Positions 45,153 through 54,981 of a stretch of DNA of 64,000 nt are shown here, one piece after another. The DNA is from Acidobacteriota bacterium (GTDB taxonomy: Bacteria; Acidobacteriota; UBA890; WLXD01), in the NCBI GenBank assembly GCA_012103255.1, contig WLXD01000003.1:515984-579983 (forward strand), written 5' to 3'. How positions within the stretch are numbered: position 1 is the first letter of the stretch; every line of letters starts with the position of its first letter. The position numbers and the translations under genes were made by a program. Under the pieces are notes generated by a model. That model saw only the letters and a list, made by a program, of their open reading frames with translations, ran no database searches and was not told the DNA's origin.

Positions 45153-45896
45153 ATGCGCATCGCAGCGCTCTACGACATCCATGGAAACCTGCCGGCCCTC
45201 GAGGCCGTCCTGGACGAGGTAGCCGAACTTGGTGTGGACCGGCTGGTTGTGGGCGGCGACGTGGTTCCGGGCGCGTTTGCCGTGGAATGCCTGGAGCGAC
45301 TGCTCAGCAGCCCTGTCCCCGTCGAGTTCATCTACGGGAATGGCGAAACCGGAACTCTCGCCTACCTGGCAGGCGAGACGCTCGACGCTATACCTGCTGC
45401 CGCACACGACGCGGTCGCGTGGGTGGGCGACAGACTGCCGCCCGAACACGCCGAGCGATACGCCGCCTGGCCCTTGACGCTCGACATTGACGTAGCGGGT
45501 CTTGGAAGGGTCATTTTCTGCCACGCCACGCCGCGCAACGAAGTGGAAGTGTTCACCGCGCACACACCCGAGGAACGCGTGGCCCCCGTGCTCTCCGGCG
45601 TGTCCGCCGACGTCGTCGTTTGCGGACACACGCACATGCAGTTCGACCGGACCGTCGCGAAAACGCGCTTGATCAATGCCGGCAGCGTCGGCATGCCCTT
45701 CGGCGAATGTGGAGCGTTCTGGCTTCTAGTCGACGGAGCGAGCGAAGCGCTCGAATTGCGACGCACGCCCTACGACTACGCTGCTGCCGAACAGGCGATC
45801 CAGGAAACCGGATTCCCGGCGCCGGAATTGTTCGCTCTCGTGACCCCGCCACCCGAGGAAACAATCCTCGAGCGCTTCGCCGCCGTCGCCATCTGA
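45153..45896 (+). CDS. Metallophosphoesterase, YfcE-like
   Basis: A 247-residue calcineurin-like phosphoesterase. Metal-ligand motifs are DIHGN (residues 8-12), GGDVV, GNGE (where GNHD or GNCD is usual), a His in CHATP, and GHTH. The rest has typical beta-sandwich strands (INAGSVGMPF). It hydrolyses phosphodiesters or phosphomonoesters in the cytosol; the substrate is unknown. Nine bases downstream of the ABM gene and likely in the same operon. Confidence 0.9.
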   Translation: MRIAALYDIHGNLPALEAVLDEVAELGVDRLVVGGDVVPGAFAVECLERLLSSPVPVEFIYGNGETGTLAYLAGETLDAIPAAAHDAVAWVGDRLPPEHAERYAAWPLTLDIDVAGLGRVIFCHATPRNEVEVFTAHTPEERVAPVLSGVSADVVVCGHTHMQFDRTVAKTRLINAGSVGMPFGECGAFWLLVDGASEALELRRTPYDYAAAEQAIQETGFPAPELFALVTPPPEETILERFAAVAI

Positions 45897-45942
45897 CGCG
45901 ACTCGGCCGCCAACTGACTTGCGCTCATATGGGTCTTATCTC

Positions 45943-45978
45943 TATATTTTCTCAAAGCAAATATGCTTAAAGCAAATA
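45943..45978 (+). promoter_or_regulatory. PadR promoter and 15-bp phased direct repeats
   Basis: AAAGCAAATA occurs twice, at 45954-45963 and 45969-45978, exactly 15 bases apart. A TATATT box (45943-45948) precedes them, with a weaker TTGCGC 18 bases further upstream (45919-45924). Transcription would begin at about 45955, inside the first repeat, a suitable place for autorepression by the adjacent PadR. Confidence 0.5.
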
Positions 45979-45995
45979 CGGAGAACGCTCACGCG

Positions 45996-46337
45996 ATGCT
46001 CGATGTTGATGATCACCTGCCGCTGACCACCGTTGCGTTCGAGATCCTGCTTGCCGTGGGCGAGCGCGAGACGACGGGCTACGAGGTGATGCTGGCGATC
46101 GAAGCCCGCACGGCTGGACGGCTGAATCCGAATCCCGGCACGCTGTACCGCGCCATCGATCGGCTTGTGGGCGATGGACTTATCGAAGTCACGCCGACCG
46201 CGGGCGGTGGCACCAAGCCGCGGCGGCGCCTTTCGATCTCTGAACTGGGCCGTGCCGTCCTGGCTGCAGAATCGGACAGGCTGGCGGCCCAGATCGACGC
46301 TGCGCGCTCGCTCGGTGCCTCCGGGAGCACCCGGTGA
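45996..46337 (+). CDS. PadR-family transcriptional regulator
   Basis: A 113-residue PadR protein from ATG 45996 (MLDVDDHLPLTTVAFEILLA), with GYEVMLAIEARTAGRL, recognition segment NPNPGTLYRAIDRLVGDGLI and wing GGGTKPRRRLSISELGR. A GGAG lies 12 bases before this ATG. An ATG at 45963 would add 11 residues but falls within the operator-like repeats and lacks a ribosome site. Stop overlaps the GTG of the permease gene. Confidence 0.9.
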   Translation: MLDVDDHLPLTTVAFEILLAVGERETTGYEVMLAIEARTAGRLNPNPGTLYRAIDRLVGDGLIEVTPTAGGGTKPRRRLSISELGRAVLAAESDRLAAQIDAARSLGASGSTR

Positions 46338-49027
46338 AGTCCGCGCTAGCCGTCTACCGACTCGCCTTGGTCGCCTACCCGCGGCGCTTCCGCCAGATGT
46401 GGAGCGACGACATGGTCGAGGCAATGGCGCATCGACTCCAGCAGGCCAGCCACCGGCGCGGCACCTTCGGCGTTGTCGCGAGCCTCACGCGCGCTCTGTT
46501 CGACACGCTTTCAACGGCTCTGATGACTCGCTTCTCCCGAATCAACAGTCCGCGCAAATCCCCGCAGCTGCCTCGGCAGCAGGACCGTGTCCCGATGTTG
46601 CACCGCCTCGCCTGGAACTTACGACAAGCGTTCCGCTCGCTGGCGCATGAGCCCGCTGTAGCCGCGCTCATCATCGGCACGCTCGCACTCGGTTCCGGCG
46701 GCACAATCGCGTTCTTCGGTATCGCGGACGCAGCCCTGGTTCGTCCGCTCCCCTACCCGGAACCAGAGCGGCTGGTCACGCTCAGTCAGTTCAGCGAGCG
46801 GTTCGGTCGCTACGGCTGGGCTGCCCCGTTCGTGCCCGAGATCCGCGAACAGGCGCGTAGCTACGACGAGCTCGTCGGCTACTCACCCGCATGGACATTG
46901 ACGATGACCGACCCCGGGGAGCCCCGGGCCATTCCGGCGGCATTCGTCACCAGCGGATTGCTGGAACTGTTTGGTGCCCAGCTGATCACCGGTCGCGCCT
47001 TCTCGAGCGACGAATACCTCGAGGGTGGTCCGGCGGTGGCCGTCGTCAGCGCCAGCTTCTGGTCGCGACACTTCGGTGAGGCGGAGACGCTGGGTGGGCA
47101 AACCCTACTGCTGGACGGCACGAGCTACGAGATCATCGGTGTTGTAGACGACCTCCGCATGCCCTTCACCACGTCGGCCGTCTCCGCCGGCGCAGAGTCC
47201 GTTGGCGTGTGGATTCCCGTGAGTCAGAACTCTTTCCTCGGGTCGCGCGGCAGGCCGATCATGCGAGTGGTGGGACGGCTAGCCGACGGAGTCACCGTCT
47301 CGGCCGCCGAGAACGAACTCGCCGCTATCTCGGCCAGGCTCGCCGAGGAGCACCCGGACGCGGGGCTCGCGGCTGACAACGCCGTGGCATCGCTGGCCGA
47401 TCGTGTCTCGGCGGCATCGCTACCAATACTGAGCCTGCTACTCGGCGCTTCCGCTCTCCTGCTTTGCATCGCGTGCGCGAACGTGGCGAATCTTCTCCTC
47501 GCCAGAGCAAGTGCCCGGGCGGCAGAGATGTCCATTCGTGCCTCTCTCGGCGCGACGCGCCTGCGCCTCGTCGAGCAGCTACTTACGGAGAGCATGGTCC
47601 TGGCTGGGCTCGGGTGCGGCCTCGGCCTGGCCATTTCCGTCTGGCTTCTGCGCGCCGTCCCCGCGCTTGGATTCCTCAACCTGCCCGAGAGCGCCGTCGT
47701 GCAGTTCGATATTCGCGTCGTCGGATTCGCGGTCATGCTGTCGATGGGCACGGCGCTCGTTTTCGGCCTCGTGCCCGCGCTGCAGCTCGCGGGCCGCGGC
47801 AATACGATCGCGCCGAGTAGCGGTACTCGAGCGACCGACGCTCGGGCAACCCGATTGCGGGGCAGCCTGGTGATGGCCGAGGTCGCGCTCGCCGTGATAC
47901 TCCTCGTCGGGGCGGGCCTCCTCACCCGAAGCTTCGCGCGACTGAGCAGCGTCGACCCCGGCTTCACCGCGGCAGACGTTGTTGCCGCTCCTCTCACATT
48001 GGGCAACGAACGCTGGCCGACGTCGGACGATCGCCGATCGTTCCATCAACAGTTGCAACTCAACCTGACGGAAATCCCTGGCATTCGGTCTGTCGCGAGC
48101 GTCAACCGCGTGCCGCTAGGCGGCGGAAATGTGTTCGTCGTCGTGGAGTTCGAGAGCGGGACAAAGACAGGCGACGAGATCGCCACACTGGATCGCCGGG
48201 TCGTAACGCCAAACTACTTTTCAACTCTTGGCATACCGATCGGGTCAGGCCGGGACTTCGACGTCGACGACTCGAGCGCCGCGGGCGAACCCGTGGCGAT
48301 CCTCAACGAGGCCGCCGTCGCGATGCTCGCGCAGTCGGACCCAATCGGGCAGCGCGCACGCCTGCAATTCAACAACGGGTTCGGAGACTGGATGCGGGTC
48401 GTCGGGGTCGCGGGCGATATCCACCACCACGGCCTCGACGAAGCCGCGCGGCCAGAGATCTACGTCCCCTTCGACCAGTCTCCGGTGCGCGGAATGACGA
48501 TTCTGATGCGCACGGATCGTTCTCCCGAGTCCACCAGCGATGCATTCAAGGCCGCCGTGTGGCAGCTCGACGATGAACTGGCGCTCGACGGCATCGCACC
48601 GCTCGAGCAACTGGTGCACAACTCCGTATCCGATCCCCGCGTGCGAATGATGGTGATGCAATCGTTCGCCGCGCTGGCGCTTTTGCTTGCGGGAATCGGC
48701 GTCGGCGGCGTGGTGTCGTACACCGTGGCTCGACGTTCGCGGGAATACGGCGTGCGCATGGCCCTCGGCGCTGAGCCATCCGAAGTGCTTCGCTTGGCGC
48801 TGCGTAACGGCCTTGTCCCTAGCGCGATCGGCGCCCTGCTTGGCGTCGGCCTGGCACTAGGACTGTCGCGCTGGGTCGAGAGTCTGCTCTTCGCCACCTC
48901 GCCGACGGACCCGATCACCTACGTCGCGGTGACCGCCACACTATTGGGGCTGGTCGCGCTCGCCAGCTGGATCCCCGCCCGGCGGGCTACCCGGGTGGAT
49001 CCCGTCTCGATACTGCGAGACGAGTAG
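46334..49027 (+). CDS. ADOP-type FtsX/MacB permease
   Basis: The 897-residue permease starts with GTG overlapping padR. The prefix domain (about 1-75: AVYRLALVAYPRRFRQMW) is like that of the 33878 permease. First anchor near 112-132 (LIIGTLALGSGGTIAFFG), MacB core about 135-365, FtsX1 about 365-490 (CIACANVANLLLARASARAA), second anchor near 510, second core, FtsX2 about 770-890 (RRSREYGVRMALGAEPSEVL). Same PadR coupling as its paralogues and no ATPase nearby. Confidence 0.92.
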   Translation: MKSALAVYRLALVAYPRRFRQMWSDDMVEAMAHRLQQASHRRGTFGVVASLTRALFDTLSTALMTRFSRINSPRKSPQLPRQQDRVPMLHRLAWNLRQAFRSLAHEPAVAALIIGTLALGSGGTIAFFGIADAALVRPLPYPEPERLVTLSQFSERFGRYGWAAPFVPEIREQARSYDELVGYSPAWTLTMTDPGEPRAIPAAFVTSGLLELFGAQLITGRAFSSDEYLEGGPAVAVVSASFWSRHFGEAETLGGQTLLLDGTSYEIIGVVDDLRMPFTTSAVSAGAESVGVWIPVSQNSFLGSRGRPIMRVVGRLADGVTVSAAENELAAISARLAEEHPDAGLAADNAVASLADRVSAASLPILSLLLGASALLLCIACANVANLLLARASARAAEMSIRASLGATRLRLVEQLLTESMVLAGLGCGLGLAISVWLLRAVPALGFLNLPESAVVQFDIRVVGFAVMLSMGTALVFGLVPALQLAGRGNTIAPSSGTRATDARATRLRGSLVMAEVALAVILLVGAGLLTRSFARLSSVDPGFTAADVVAAPLTLGNERWPTSDDRRSFHQQLQLNLTEIPGIRSVASVNRVPLGGGNVFVVVEFESGTKTGDEIATLDRRVVTPNYFSTLGIPIGSGRDFDVDDSSAAGEPVAILNEAAVAMLAQSDPIGQRARLQFNNGFGDWMRVVGVAGDIHHHGLDEAARPEIYVPFDQSPVRGMTILMRTDRSPESTSDAFKAAVWQLDDELALDGIAPLEQLVHNSVSDPRVRMMVMQSFAALALLLAGIGVGGVVSYTVARRSREYGVRMALGAEPSEVLRLALRNGLVPSAIGALLGVGLALGLSRWVESLLFATSPTDPITYVAVTATLLGLVALASWIPARRATRVDPVSILRDE

Positions 49028-49057
49028 ACCCGGGCACCCAGCGGAGACGGTCGCCCA

Positions 49058-49495
49058 CTAGCTAAAGAGTCCTTCGAAGTGACTGATGCACGCGCCCCAA
49101 CCCTCTTCATGGGCGGCCGTCGCTTCGGCGGCCGGGAATCCATCCTGGACGATGATCACTTCGGTGCCACCGTCGACCTCATTGAACTCGACGGTCACCG
49201 TGGTGTCCCCCATCTGGTTGTCTTCTTCCCGCCAATCCCACGTGTAGACGAGCCGGCTCGGCGCGTCGATTTCACGATAGGTGCCGAACGCGGTGTGGGT
49301 GTCGCCGTCAACCTTCATCACGATCTCGTAGGCACCGCCTACTTCGAAGTCGGCGCTGACGTCGTGGACCCCGCCGGGCTGCGGGCAGCACCACTTCTTC
49401 ATGTGCTCCGGCTGAGTCCACGCGTCCCAAACGCGTTGGCGGTCGGCTTTGATGGTGCGGGCAATCCGCAGAGTTGTATCGGTGGCGACGGTCAT
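49058..49495 (-). CDS. SRPBCC/AHSA1-domain protein
   Basis: The 145-residue protein is a START-like AHSA1 domain: LRIARTIKADRQRVWDAWTQ, PEHMKKWCCPQ, VGGAYEIVMKVDGDTHTAFG, PSRLVYTWDW, TTVTVEFNEVDGGTEVIIVQ, and a last helix ending WGACISHFEGLFS. The fold binds hydrophobic ligands. It overlaps the ArsR-type gene by ATGA; ArsR-AHSA1 pairs are common in bacteria and probably form one response unit, the regulator controlling both. Confidence 0.92.
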   Translation of the reverse strand: MTVATDTTLRIARTIKADRQRVWDAWTQPEHMKKWCCPQPGGVHDVSADFEVGGAYEIVMKVDGDTHTAFGTYREIDAPSRLVYTWDWREEDNQMGDTTVTVEFNEVDGGTEVIIVQDGFPAAEATAAHEEGWGACISHFEGLFS

Positions 49496-49878
49496 GATGA
49501 ATCTCCTTCGGTGGGGTGGGCAGTGCTATCTGACTTCTCGAGGTAGTCGACCAGCTGATCGAATTGCTGGTTCCAGAACTCGCGGTGCCGTTCGATCCAG
49601 TCGCTCGCCTCCAGCATCGACTCGGGCGAGAACGAACAGCGCTGCACGCGACCGTCCTTTTCACGCCGCACCAGCTTGGCGCCGGTAAGCACTTTCAAGT
49701 GCTTCGAGATCGCCATCAGCGACACGTCAAACGGCTCTGCCAACTCTGTGACCGACGCCGTGCCGGTCTGTGCGAGTCGACTCAGAATCGACCGACGAAT
49801 CGGGTGCGCGAGGGCGGCGAAGGTCCGATCGAGGGCGGCCTCGGACCCGTTGTTTGGGCGCTCAAATACTAAACTCAT
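49492..49878 (-). CDS. ArsR-family transcriptional regulator
   Basis: A 128-residue winged-helix regulator: ALAHPIRRSILSRLAQTGTA, recognition helix SLMAISKHLKVLTGAKLV, wing REKDGRVQRCSFSPESM, then a C-terminal helix rich in Trp (ASDWIERHREFWNQQFDQL). It lacks the classic metal-binding Cys motif of ArsR. The ATG lies inside an inverted repeat and 7 bases after a good -10 box, so the mRNA may be leaderless. Confidence 0.92.
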   Translation of the reverse strand: MSLVFERPNNGSEAALDRTFAALAHPIRRSILSRLAQTGTASVTELAEPFDVSLMAISKHLKVLTGAKLVRREKDGRVQRCSFSPESMLEASDWIERHREFWNQQFDQLVDYLEKSDSTAHPTEGDSS

Positions 49879-49913
49879 CGGTTTAGCATATGAATCCTAA
49901 CCATTGACGTCAA
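49869..49913 (-). promoter_or_regulatory. ArsR operator and promoter, start-codon overlapping
   Basis: CTAAAC (49869-49874) and GTTTAG (49881-49886) are perfect inverted copies around the arsR ATG. On the minus strand TTGACG (49913-49908), 17 bases, TATGCT (49890-49885) form a clear sigma-70-like promoter whose predicted start is the A of that ATG. Autorepression at the start codon is likely. Confidence 0.65.
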
Positions 49914-49954
49914 GCTCTCGGCGCGCCTCGTGATTTCGATCGAACATCATTACG

Positions 49955-49994
49955 TGACATGTCAACTTGTGACATATCAATTCATGACGTACAG
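49955..49994 (+). promoter_or_regulatory. Three 15-bp phased repeats upstream of padR
   Basis: TGACATGTCA (49955-49964, a perfect palindrome), TGACATATCA (49970-49979) and TGACGTACAG (49985-49994) begin exactly 15 bases apart. They are probable PadR sites. An ACATAT box (49972-49977) 17 bases after ATTACG (49949-49954) would start transcription at the ATG at 49984. Confidence 0.55.
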
Positions 49995-50034
49995 TGCCGA
50001 GACCGATCACCAAGCCGACGCGGAGCGCGTAGCC

Positions 50035-50391
50035 ATGACACCTCGACCCCAGGCTGACGGCCTTGGCCCCACACCCAGTTCACTGACTCTGGTAACTGTG
50101 CAGATTCTGGTGAGCCTCGGTCGCGGGCCCATGCACGGGTATGGCATCAAGCTGGACATCGAAGAACGCACCGACGGTGCCATGACTCTCGGCTCCGGAA
50201 CGCTCTACCAGGCGATGCAGCGTCTCGAGAAGCAGGGGCTCGTTCAGTCTTCGGTCGCCCAGGAGCCAGGCGGACGTCGCGGGCGCGTGTACGAACTCGA
50301 GCCGCTCGGCCGCGATGTACTCGAACGCGAGCTCGAGCTGATGCAGCGCACCGTCGCGTTCGCCGCGGCTGGCTCGGAGTCGCCGGCATGA
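50035..50391 (+). CDS. PadR-family transcriptional regulator
   Basis: A 118-residue PadR protein: LTLVTVQILVSLGRGPMHGY, recognition region GSGTLYQAMQRLEKQGLV and wing GGRRGRVYELEPLGRDVL, then a C-terminal helix. I prefer ATG 50035, nine bases after GGAG; an ATG at 49984 would match a leaderless start but adds a polar 17-residue extension. It overlaps the ADOP gene by ATGA and is preceded by three phased repeats that are its likely operators. Confidence 0.9.
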   Translation: MTPRPQADGLGPTPSSLTLVTVQILVSLGRGPMHGYGIKLDIEERTDGAMTLGSGTLYQAMQRLEKQGLVQSSVAQEPGGRRGRVYELEPLGRDVLERELELMQRTVAFAAAGSESPA

Positions 50392-53093
50392 GCGTCTCCG
50401 CACCCTCTCCGTTGCGTGGCCGACTCGGTCTGGAGCTTCGATTCTTCCGGCTCTTGATTCGGATCTATGGCGCTGGGTTCCGCGACCGGTATGAGGAAGA
50501 ACTCGTTTCGTTCTTCTGCCGCGACCGCGTGCGCGATCGCTATGCCGGCGTCGTGGGGACGCTCAGCTTCTGGCGTTTGACCCTGCGCGATCTCGCGGCC
50601 ACGGCTGCTCGCGAGCGGGCGATCGCCGGGCGCGAGAAATGGCGGGCCGAAACCGTCTTCCAGGACATCGGGTTCGCCCTCCGCCAGATCAAGGCGGATC
50701 CCGGCTTCTCGATCACGGCGATCTTCATCCTGGCTGTCGCGATCGGCGCCAGCACGGCGGTGTTCAGCGCCGTGAACGGGGTGGTCCTTCGCCCGCTGCC
50801 CTACCCCGAACCCGACAGCCTCTATCGCGTCTTCACGCGCTTCTTGCCCGAGTCGGGCTATGACTTCGAACAGTTCACACCCTCGCCGCGGGAGATCGTT
50901 GCGTACAGCGACGCCACCGAAGCGCTCGTGGACGTCGGCCTGTTCGACGGTTTCTCTCTCACGTTCACCGCCGAAGGTCTGGATCCTACGAGGCTGTCGG
51001 CGGTCGGGCTGGACGACCGCATGATGAACGTCCTCGGCGTACATGCGGAAATCGGCCGCCGCTTCGGCGCCGAGGACATGCTGGGCAAAGCGACCTTCAC
51101 CACGGTGCTCGCGCCGGTGGCGCTGCTCAGCCATCGTCTATGGGTCGACCAATACGGTTCTGACCCCGCGATCGTCGGCCAGACAATGACTCTCGATGGG
51201 AGCATCACCGAGATCATCGGTGTGATGCCCGCCGGGTTCAGCTTCCCGTCGCCGGACACCGATATCTACGTTCCGTATCCCGTGGATCGCGTCGACCCGG
51301 GCGACTGGGGATGGCACGGCATCAGCGCCATCGGTCGCCTCGCCGACGGCGTGACGATAGAACAAGCCAGGGAAGAGCTCGCTGCACTCAATGCCCGCTG
51401 GCGCGAGGAATTCGGACACCCGCAGGAGGGCCACTTCCTTTACCTGGAAGAGCTGCACGGCTCCCTGATCGGAGACGCGCGCGAAGCTCTATGGATGTTG
51501 ATGGCCGCCGTGCTCCTGGTGCTCACCATCGGAGCCGTGAACGTGGCCAGTCTCTTGCTGGCGCGCGGAGAAACCAGGGCCAGCGAGATCCGCTTGCGAA
51601 TGGCGCTCGGTGCCGGCCGGGCGCGATTGATCCGCCAGATGCTCACCGAAAGCACGGTGCTGGCCGTCTCAGCAACTGTGCTCGGAGTGGGTTTGGCGGG
51701 ACTCGGCCTCGACGCCGTGCTTGCTGTGAATCCGCGTGCACTCCCGCGGATGGACGGCATCGCGATCGATACCACCGTCCTCGGATTCTCTCTGCTCGCC
51801 TGCGCGGGCACGGCCCTGGTCTTCGGCCTGGCGCCCGCCGTACAGGCGAGTCGCGCCTCGATGTCCGAACGGACCTCCGCAGACGGTGCGGCGCGCAAGC
51901 GGTTGCGTAGCCTGCTCGTGTCCACTGAGGTGGCGATCAGCGTCGTTGTTGTGCTCAGCGCAGGGCTCGTCGTGCGCAGCTTCACGCACCTGTCGCAGCT
52001 CGACGCGGGTTTCAACTCGGAGGGCCGAATCACCTTTGGCATGTACCTCCCCGAGCCGACGTATCCGACGAACGAGGAAGTGCGCATCGGGGTCACGCGA
52101 CTGGTTGACGAATTGCGCGCCACGCCGGGGGTAACAGGTGTGGCGTTTACCTCAGCTCTCCCCATCAGTGGCCCCACGGCCTATCCGGACTTCTACGTCC
52201 AAGGTCGACCTGAGCCGGCTCCGGGCGAACGGCGGAGCAGCGCGCAAACCATCGTTGCGACTCCGGGCTACATGAACACCATGGGTATCGACGTGCTCGC
52301 AGGTCGAGCGTTCGAGGCCACCGACACGGTCAACGCGCCACCCGTGGCGATCTTCAACCAGACTGCTGTGGACACGTACTGGCCCGGGGAAAATCCGGTC
52401 GGAGATTTCGTCCAGATCGCTGCCGCAGACGCCCCGTGGATCGAGGTTGTCGGCGTGATCGAGGACGTCCGGACCGAGGGCCTTGATCGCGAGATCCAGC
52501 CGCAGCTCTATCTGCCGTTCGAGCAAGAACAGGGGTTCTGGCAGGCCACGAGCCGGATCGGGTCGTTCGTGATCCGGACTCCCGGCGATCCCACTCAATT
52601 GGTCCCCGGCGCGCGCGCCGCCGTCGCCGCCATCGACCCGAATTTGCCGCTCGAGAACATCCGTACCGCTGAGGACCTCGTGGCTCGGTCACTTGCCGGC
52701 CCACGCCTCATCACAGGGTTACTTGGCGGCTTCGCCGGAATCGCGCTGCTGCTCGCGCTGGTCGGCGTGTACGGCATTGTGTCGCACTCCGTAGCCCGAC
52801 GAACCCGCGAGATCGGCATCCGCCAGGCCCTGGGTGCTGGACGCACCCGCGTGCTCTGGATGATGGTGCGCGAAGGAGCCGCTCCGGCCTTTGTCGGCCT
52901 CGGTATCGGGCTCGCGGCCGCCTTCGTGGTCACGGAAGCGCTCACGGATCTGCTCTACCAGGTCAGCCCGCGCGATCCCGCGACGTTCGTTGCCTTGCCC
53001 ATCGCACTCGCCGGCGTCGCCGTATTCGCGTCGTGGATCCCATCGCGCCGCGCCACCCGCGTGACCCCCGTCGAAGCCCTACGCTCCGAATAG
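50388..53093 (+). CDS. ADOP-type FtsX/MacB permease
   Basis: A 901-residue permease. The prefix domain (about 15-80) contains LLIRIYGAGFRDRYEEELV. First anchor near 108-128 (SITAIFILAVAIGASTAVFS), MacB core (WVDQYGSDPAIVGQTMTL), FtsX1 about 365-490 (TIGAVNVASLLLARGETRAS), second anchor near 515, second core (YPDFYVQGRPEPAPGE), FtsX2 about 770-895 (RRTREIGIRQALGAGRTRVL). Translationally coupled to padR. It ends 22 bases before a convergent, truncated relative. Confidence 0.92.
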   Translation: MSVSAPSPLRGRLGLELRFFRLLIRIYGAGFRDRYEEELVSFFCRDRVRDRYAGVVGTLSFWRLTLRDLAATAARERAIAGREKWRAETVFQDIGFALRQIKADPGFSITAIFILAVAIGASTAVFSAVNGVVLRPLPYPEPDSLYRVFTRFLPESGYDFEQFTPSPREIVAYSDATEALVDVGLFDGFSLTFTAEGLDPTRLSAVGLDDRMMNVLGVHAEIGRRFGAEDMLGKATFTTVLAPVALLSHRLWVDQYGSDPAIVGQTMTLDGSITEIIGVMPAGFSFPSPDTDIYVPYPVDRVDPGDWGWHGISAIGRLADGVTIEQAREELAALNARWREEFGHPQEGHFLYLEELHGSLIGDAREALWMLMAAVLLVLTIGAVNVASLLLARGETRASEIRLRMALGAGRARLIRQMLTESTVLAVSATVLGVGLAGLGLDAVLAVNPRALPRMDGIAIDTTVLGFSLLACAGTALVFGLAPAVQASRASMSERTSADGAARKRLRSLLVSTEVAISVVVVLSAGLVVRSFTHLSQLDAGFNSEGRITFGMYLPEPTYPTNEEVRIGVTRLVDELRATPGVTGVAFTSALPISGPTAYPDFYVQGRPEPAPGERRSSAQTIVATPGYMNTMGIDVLAGRAFEATDTVNAPPVAIFNQTAVDTYWPGENPVGDFVQIAAADAPWIEVVGVIEDVRTEGLDREIQPQLYLPFEQEQGFWQATSRIGSFVIRTPGDPTQLVPGARAAVAAIDPNLPLENIRTAEDLVARSLAGPRLITGLLGGFAGIALLLALVGVYGIVSHSVARRTREIGIRQALGAGRTRVLWMMVREGAAPAFVGLGIGLAAAFVVTEALTDLLYQVSPRDPATFVALPIALAGVAVFASWIPSRRATRVTPVEALRSE

Positions 53094-53115
53094 CCGGACT
53101 GTCAGGTGGTGGGGC

Positions 53116-54945
53116 CTAGTCGGCCACCAACAACGCCGCTGGGTTGATACGGGCTGCTCGCAAGAGCGGCGCGAGACTCGCACCGACGGCGACTGCGCAG
53201 ATCAGAACCAGGGCGACCCCGATCGTGAGCGGATCGGCCGCAGTCGTCTCATACAGCAGGCTCTCGAAGGTGCTCCACGCCGCCAGGGCCAAGCCGAGGC
53301 CGACCCCGAGACCAACCGCTACGACCCGGGCAATCCGAACCGTCATCGTGCGCACGACACGGTCCGGCGCCGCCCCCACCGCCAGTCGGATGGCGATTTC
53401 ACGTCGTTGCCGAAGCACCACAAGGCTCATCACCGAGTAGACACCCGCCGCCGCGAGCACCAGCGACAGCGCGGCAAGGACACCCAGCATCGAACTCAAG
53501 GCGCGGCGCTCCCCGAGGGAGTCGTCCACGGCCTGGTCGAACGTCTGGGCTCCGAGGATCGGGACGGCCGTGTCCACTTGCCACACAGCCTGTTTGATCT
53601 CCGCGAGCGCAATGATCGGGTCCCGAGAGAGTCGCACGGCCAGGTGCATCCCCACTTGCGGCGAGGCTGCGAACGGAATGTAGAGAGCGGGTTCCGGCTC
53701 TGCCTCCAGTTGGTGTTGGCGCACGTCAGATACCACCCCGAGAACCTGCAATTCAGGTCCATCCGCCTCGTACAGGCGGATGGTTGATCCGACCGCTGCG
53801 CCGGTATCGTCCCAATGTTTGCGGGCGAGGGCGGCGTTGATCACCGCAACACCTCGGCCGTCAGTCGAATCAAACGATCGCCCGGCCACAAGAGACTCGC
53901 CGACGGCATCGTGGTACCCGGTCGAGACGATACGAAAGCCGACGAACGTAGCACCGCCATCGGCCGGTGGCTCCATCCCATCGACGTGGTAAGGGAGCGA
54001 CCAGTTCTCCAGGGTCATTGGTCGGATCTGACTTGCACCGGCCGCGACGACACCCGGCAGGGCGTCGATCCGGCTGAGTACATCGTCGTAGTAGGCGACA
54101 CGGGACTCGGGCTCGTCGTAGCGGCTCTCGAGCGGGCTCAGCTGCATCAGCACCACCGCGCTCGAGTCGAAGCCGGGATCGATCGCAGCGACGCGCTCGG
54201 CGCTCCTCACGGCCAGCCCCGCTCCGATCAAGACCACCAGTGCCGTCGCGACCTGCGAGCCGATCAACAGATCGCGCGAGCGCGACGAGCCGCCACGCGC
54301 TCGACGTAGGACCCGACGGGCCGGCAGCACTCCACAAACAAGACCGACCGCAAGGGCAAGGATCAGCGCGAACGCCAGCGTCGCCGCCCGGAGTTCGGGA
54401 GCGTCACCAGGGACATCGAGCTGAGCGCCGAGCCAGGGCGCGATGTAGATCACCCCCGGCAACGCGATGGCGAAGCCAGTGAGCGACAGCAACGTGCTCT
54501 CCAGCAGCAACTGTCGGTGAACCCCGGTTCGCGACGCCCCCACCGCCTGTCGCACCTCGAATTCAGAACGGCGACGGCCCCAGCGGGCGTAGAGCAAATT
54601 CACGACGTTGACGCACGACAACAGGAGCACGCCCGCCGCCGCGGTCCAAAGCAGGGAAAGGAGTCGTCCAGCCGACCCTGAGACAGCATCAGCGAGCGTC
54701 ACGACACGAGCACCATCCACCGAATACCGCACGAGGTCATCTGTGACGAGGCCCTGCGCCGCGATCTTCAGTTCCGCCGTCGAGGCATCGACATCCCATC
54801 CGTCACGAAGCGTCCCCACCATGCGCAGGAAGGCGCCGTCCTGCCCCTGTGGCAGCGGAATCCAAGAATCCCGCCCGGCACCGAGGAGCGGTCGGAAGTC
54901 GCGATGCATGACTCCGACAACGACGCGTTCCGAGAACCCGCCCCC
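53116..54945 (-). pseudogene. 5'-truncated ADOP permease remnant
   Basis: The frame is open from 54945 and encodes the end of a MacB core (FSERVVVGVMHRDFRPLLG, then SWIPLPQG), FtsX1, a second core and FtsX2 (LRQRREIAIRLAVGAAPDRV), finishing normally. Compared with the 870-900 residue relatives, the prefix domain, first membrane anchor and about half of the first core are missing. Immediately upstream is the 3' end of a padR gene, so roughly 250 codons have been lost between them. The remaining 1.8 kb has no internal stop, so the loss may be recent. An ATG at 54909 is inside the domain. Confidence 0.8.
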
Positions 54946-54981
54946 TCAGGCGCGCGAGCGCGCTCAACAAGTAGTTAGCCA

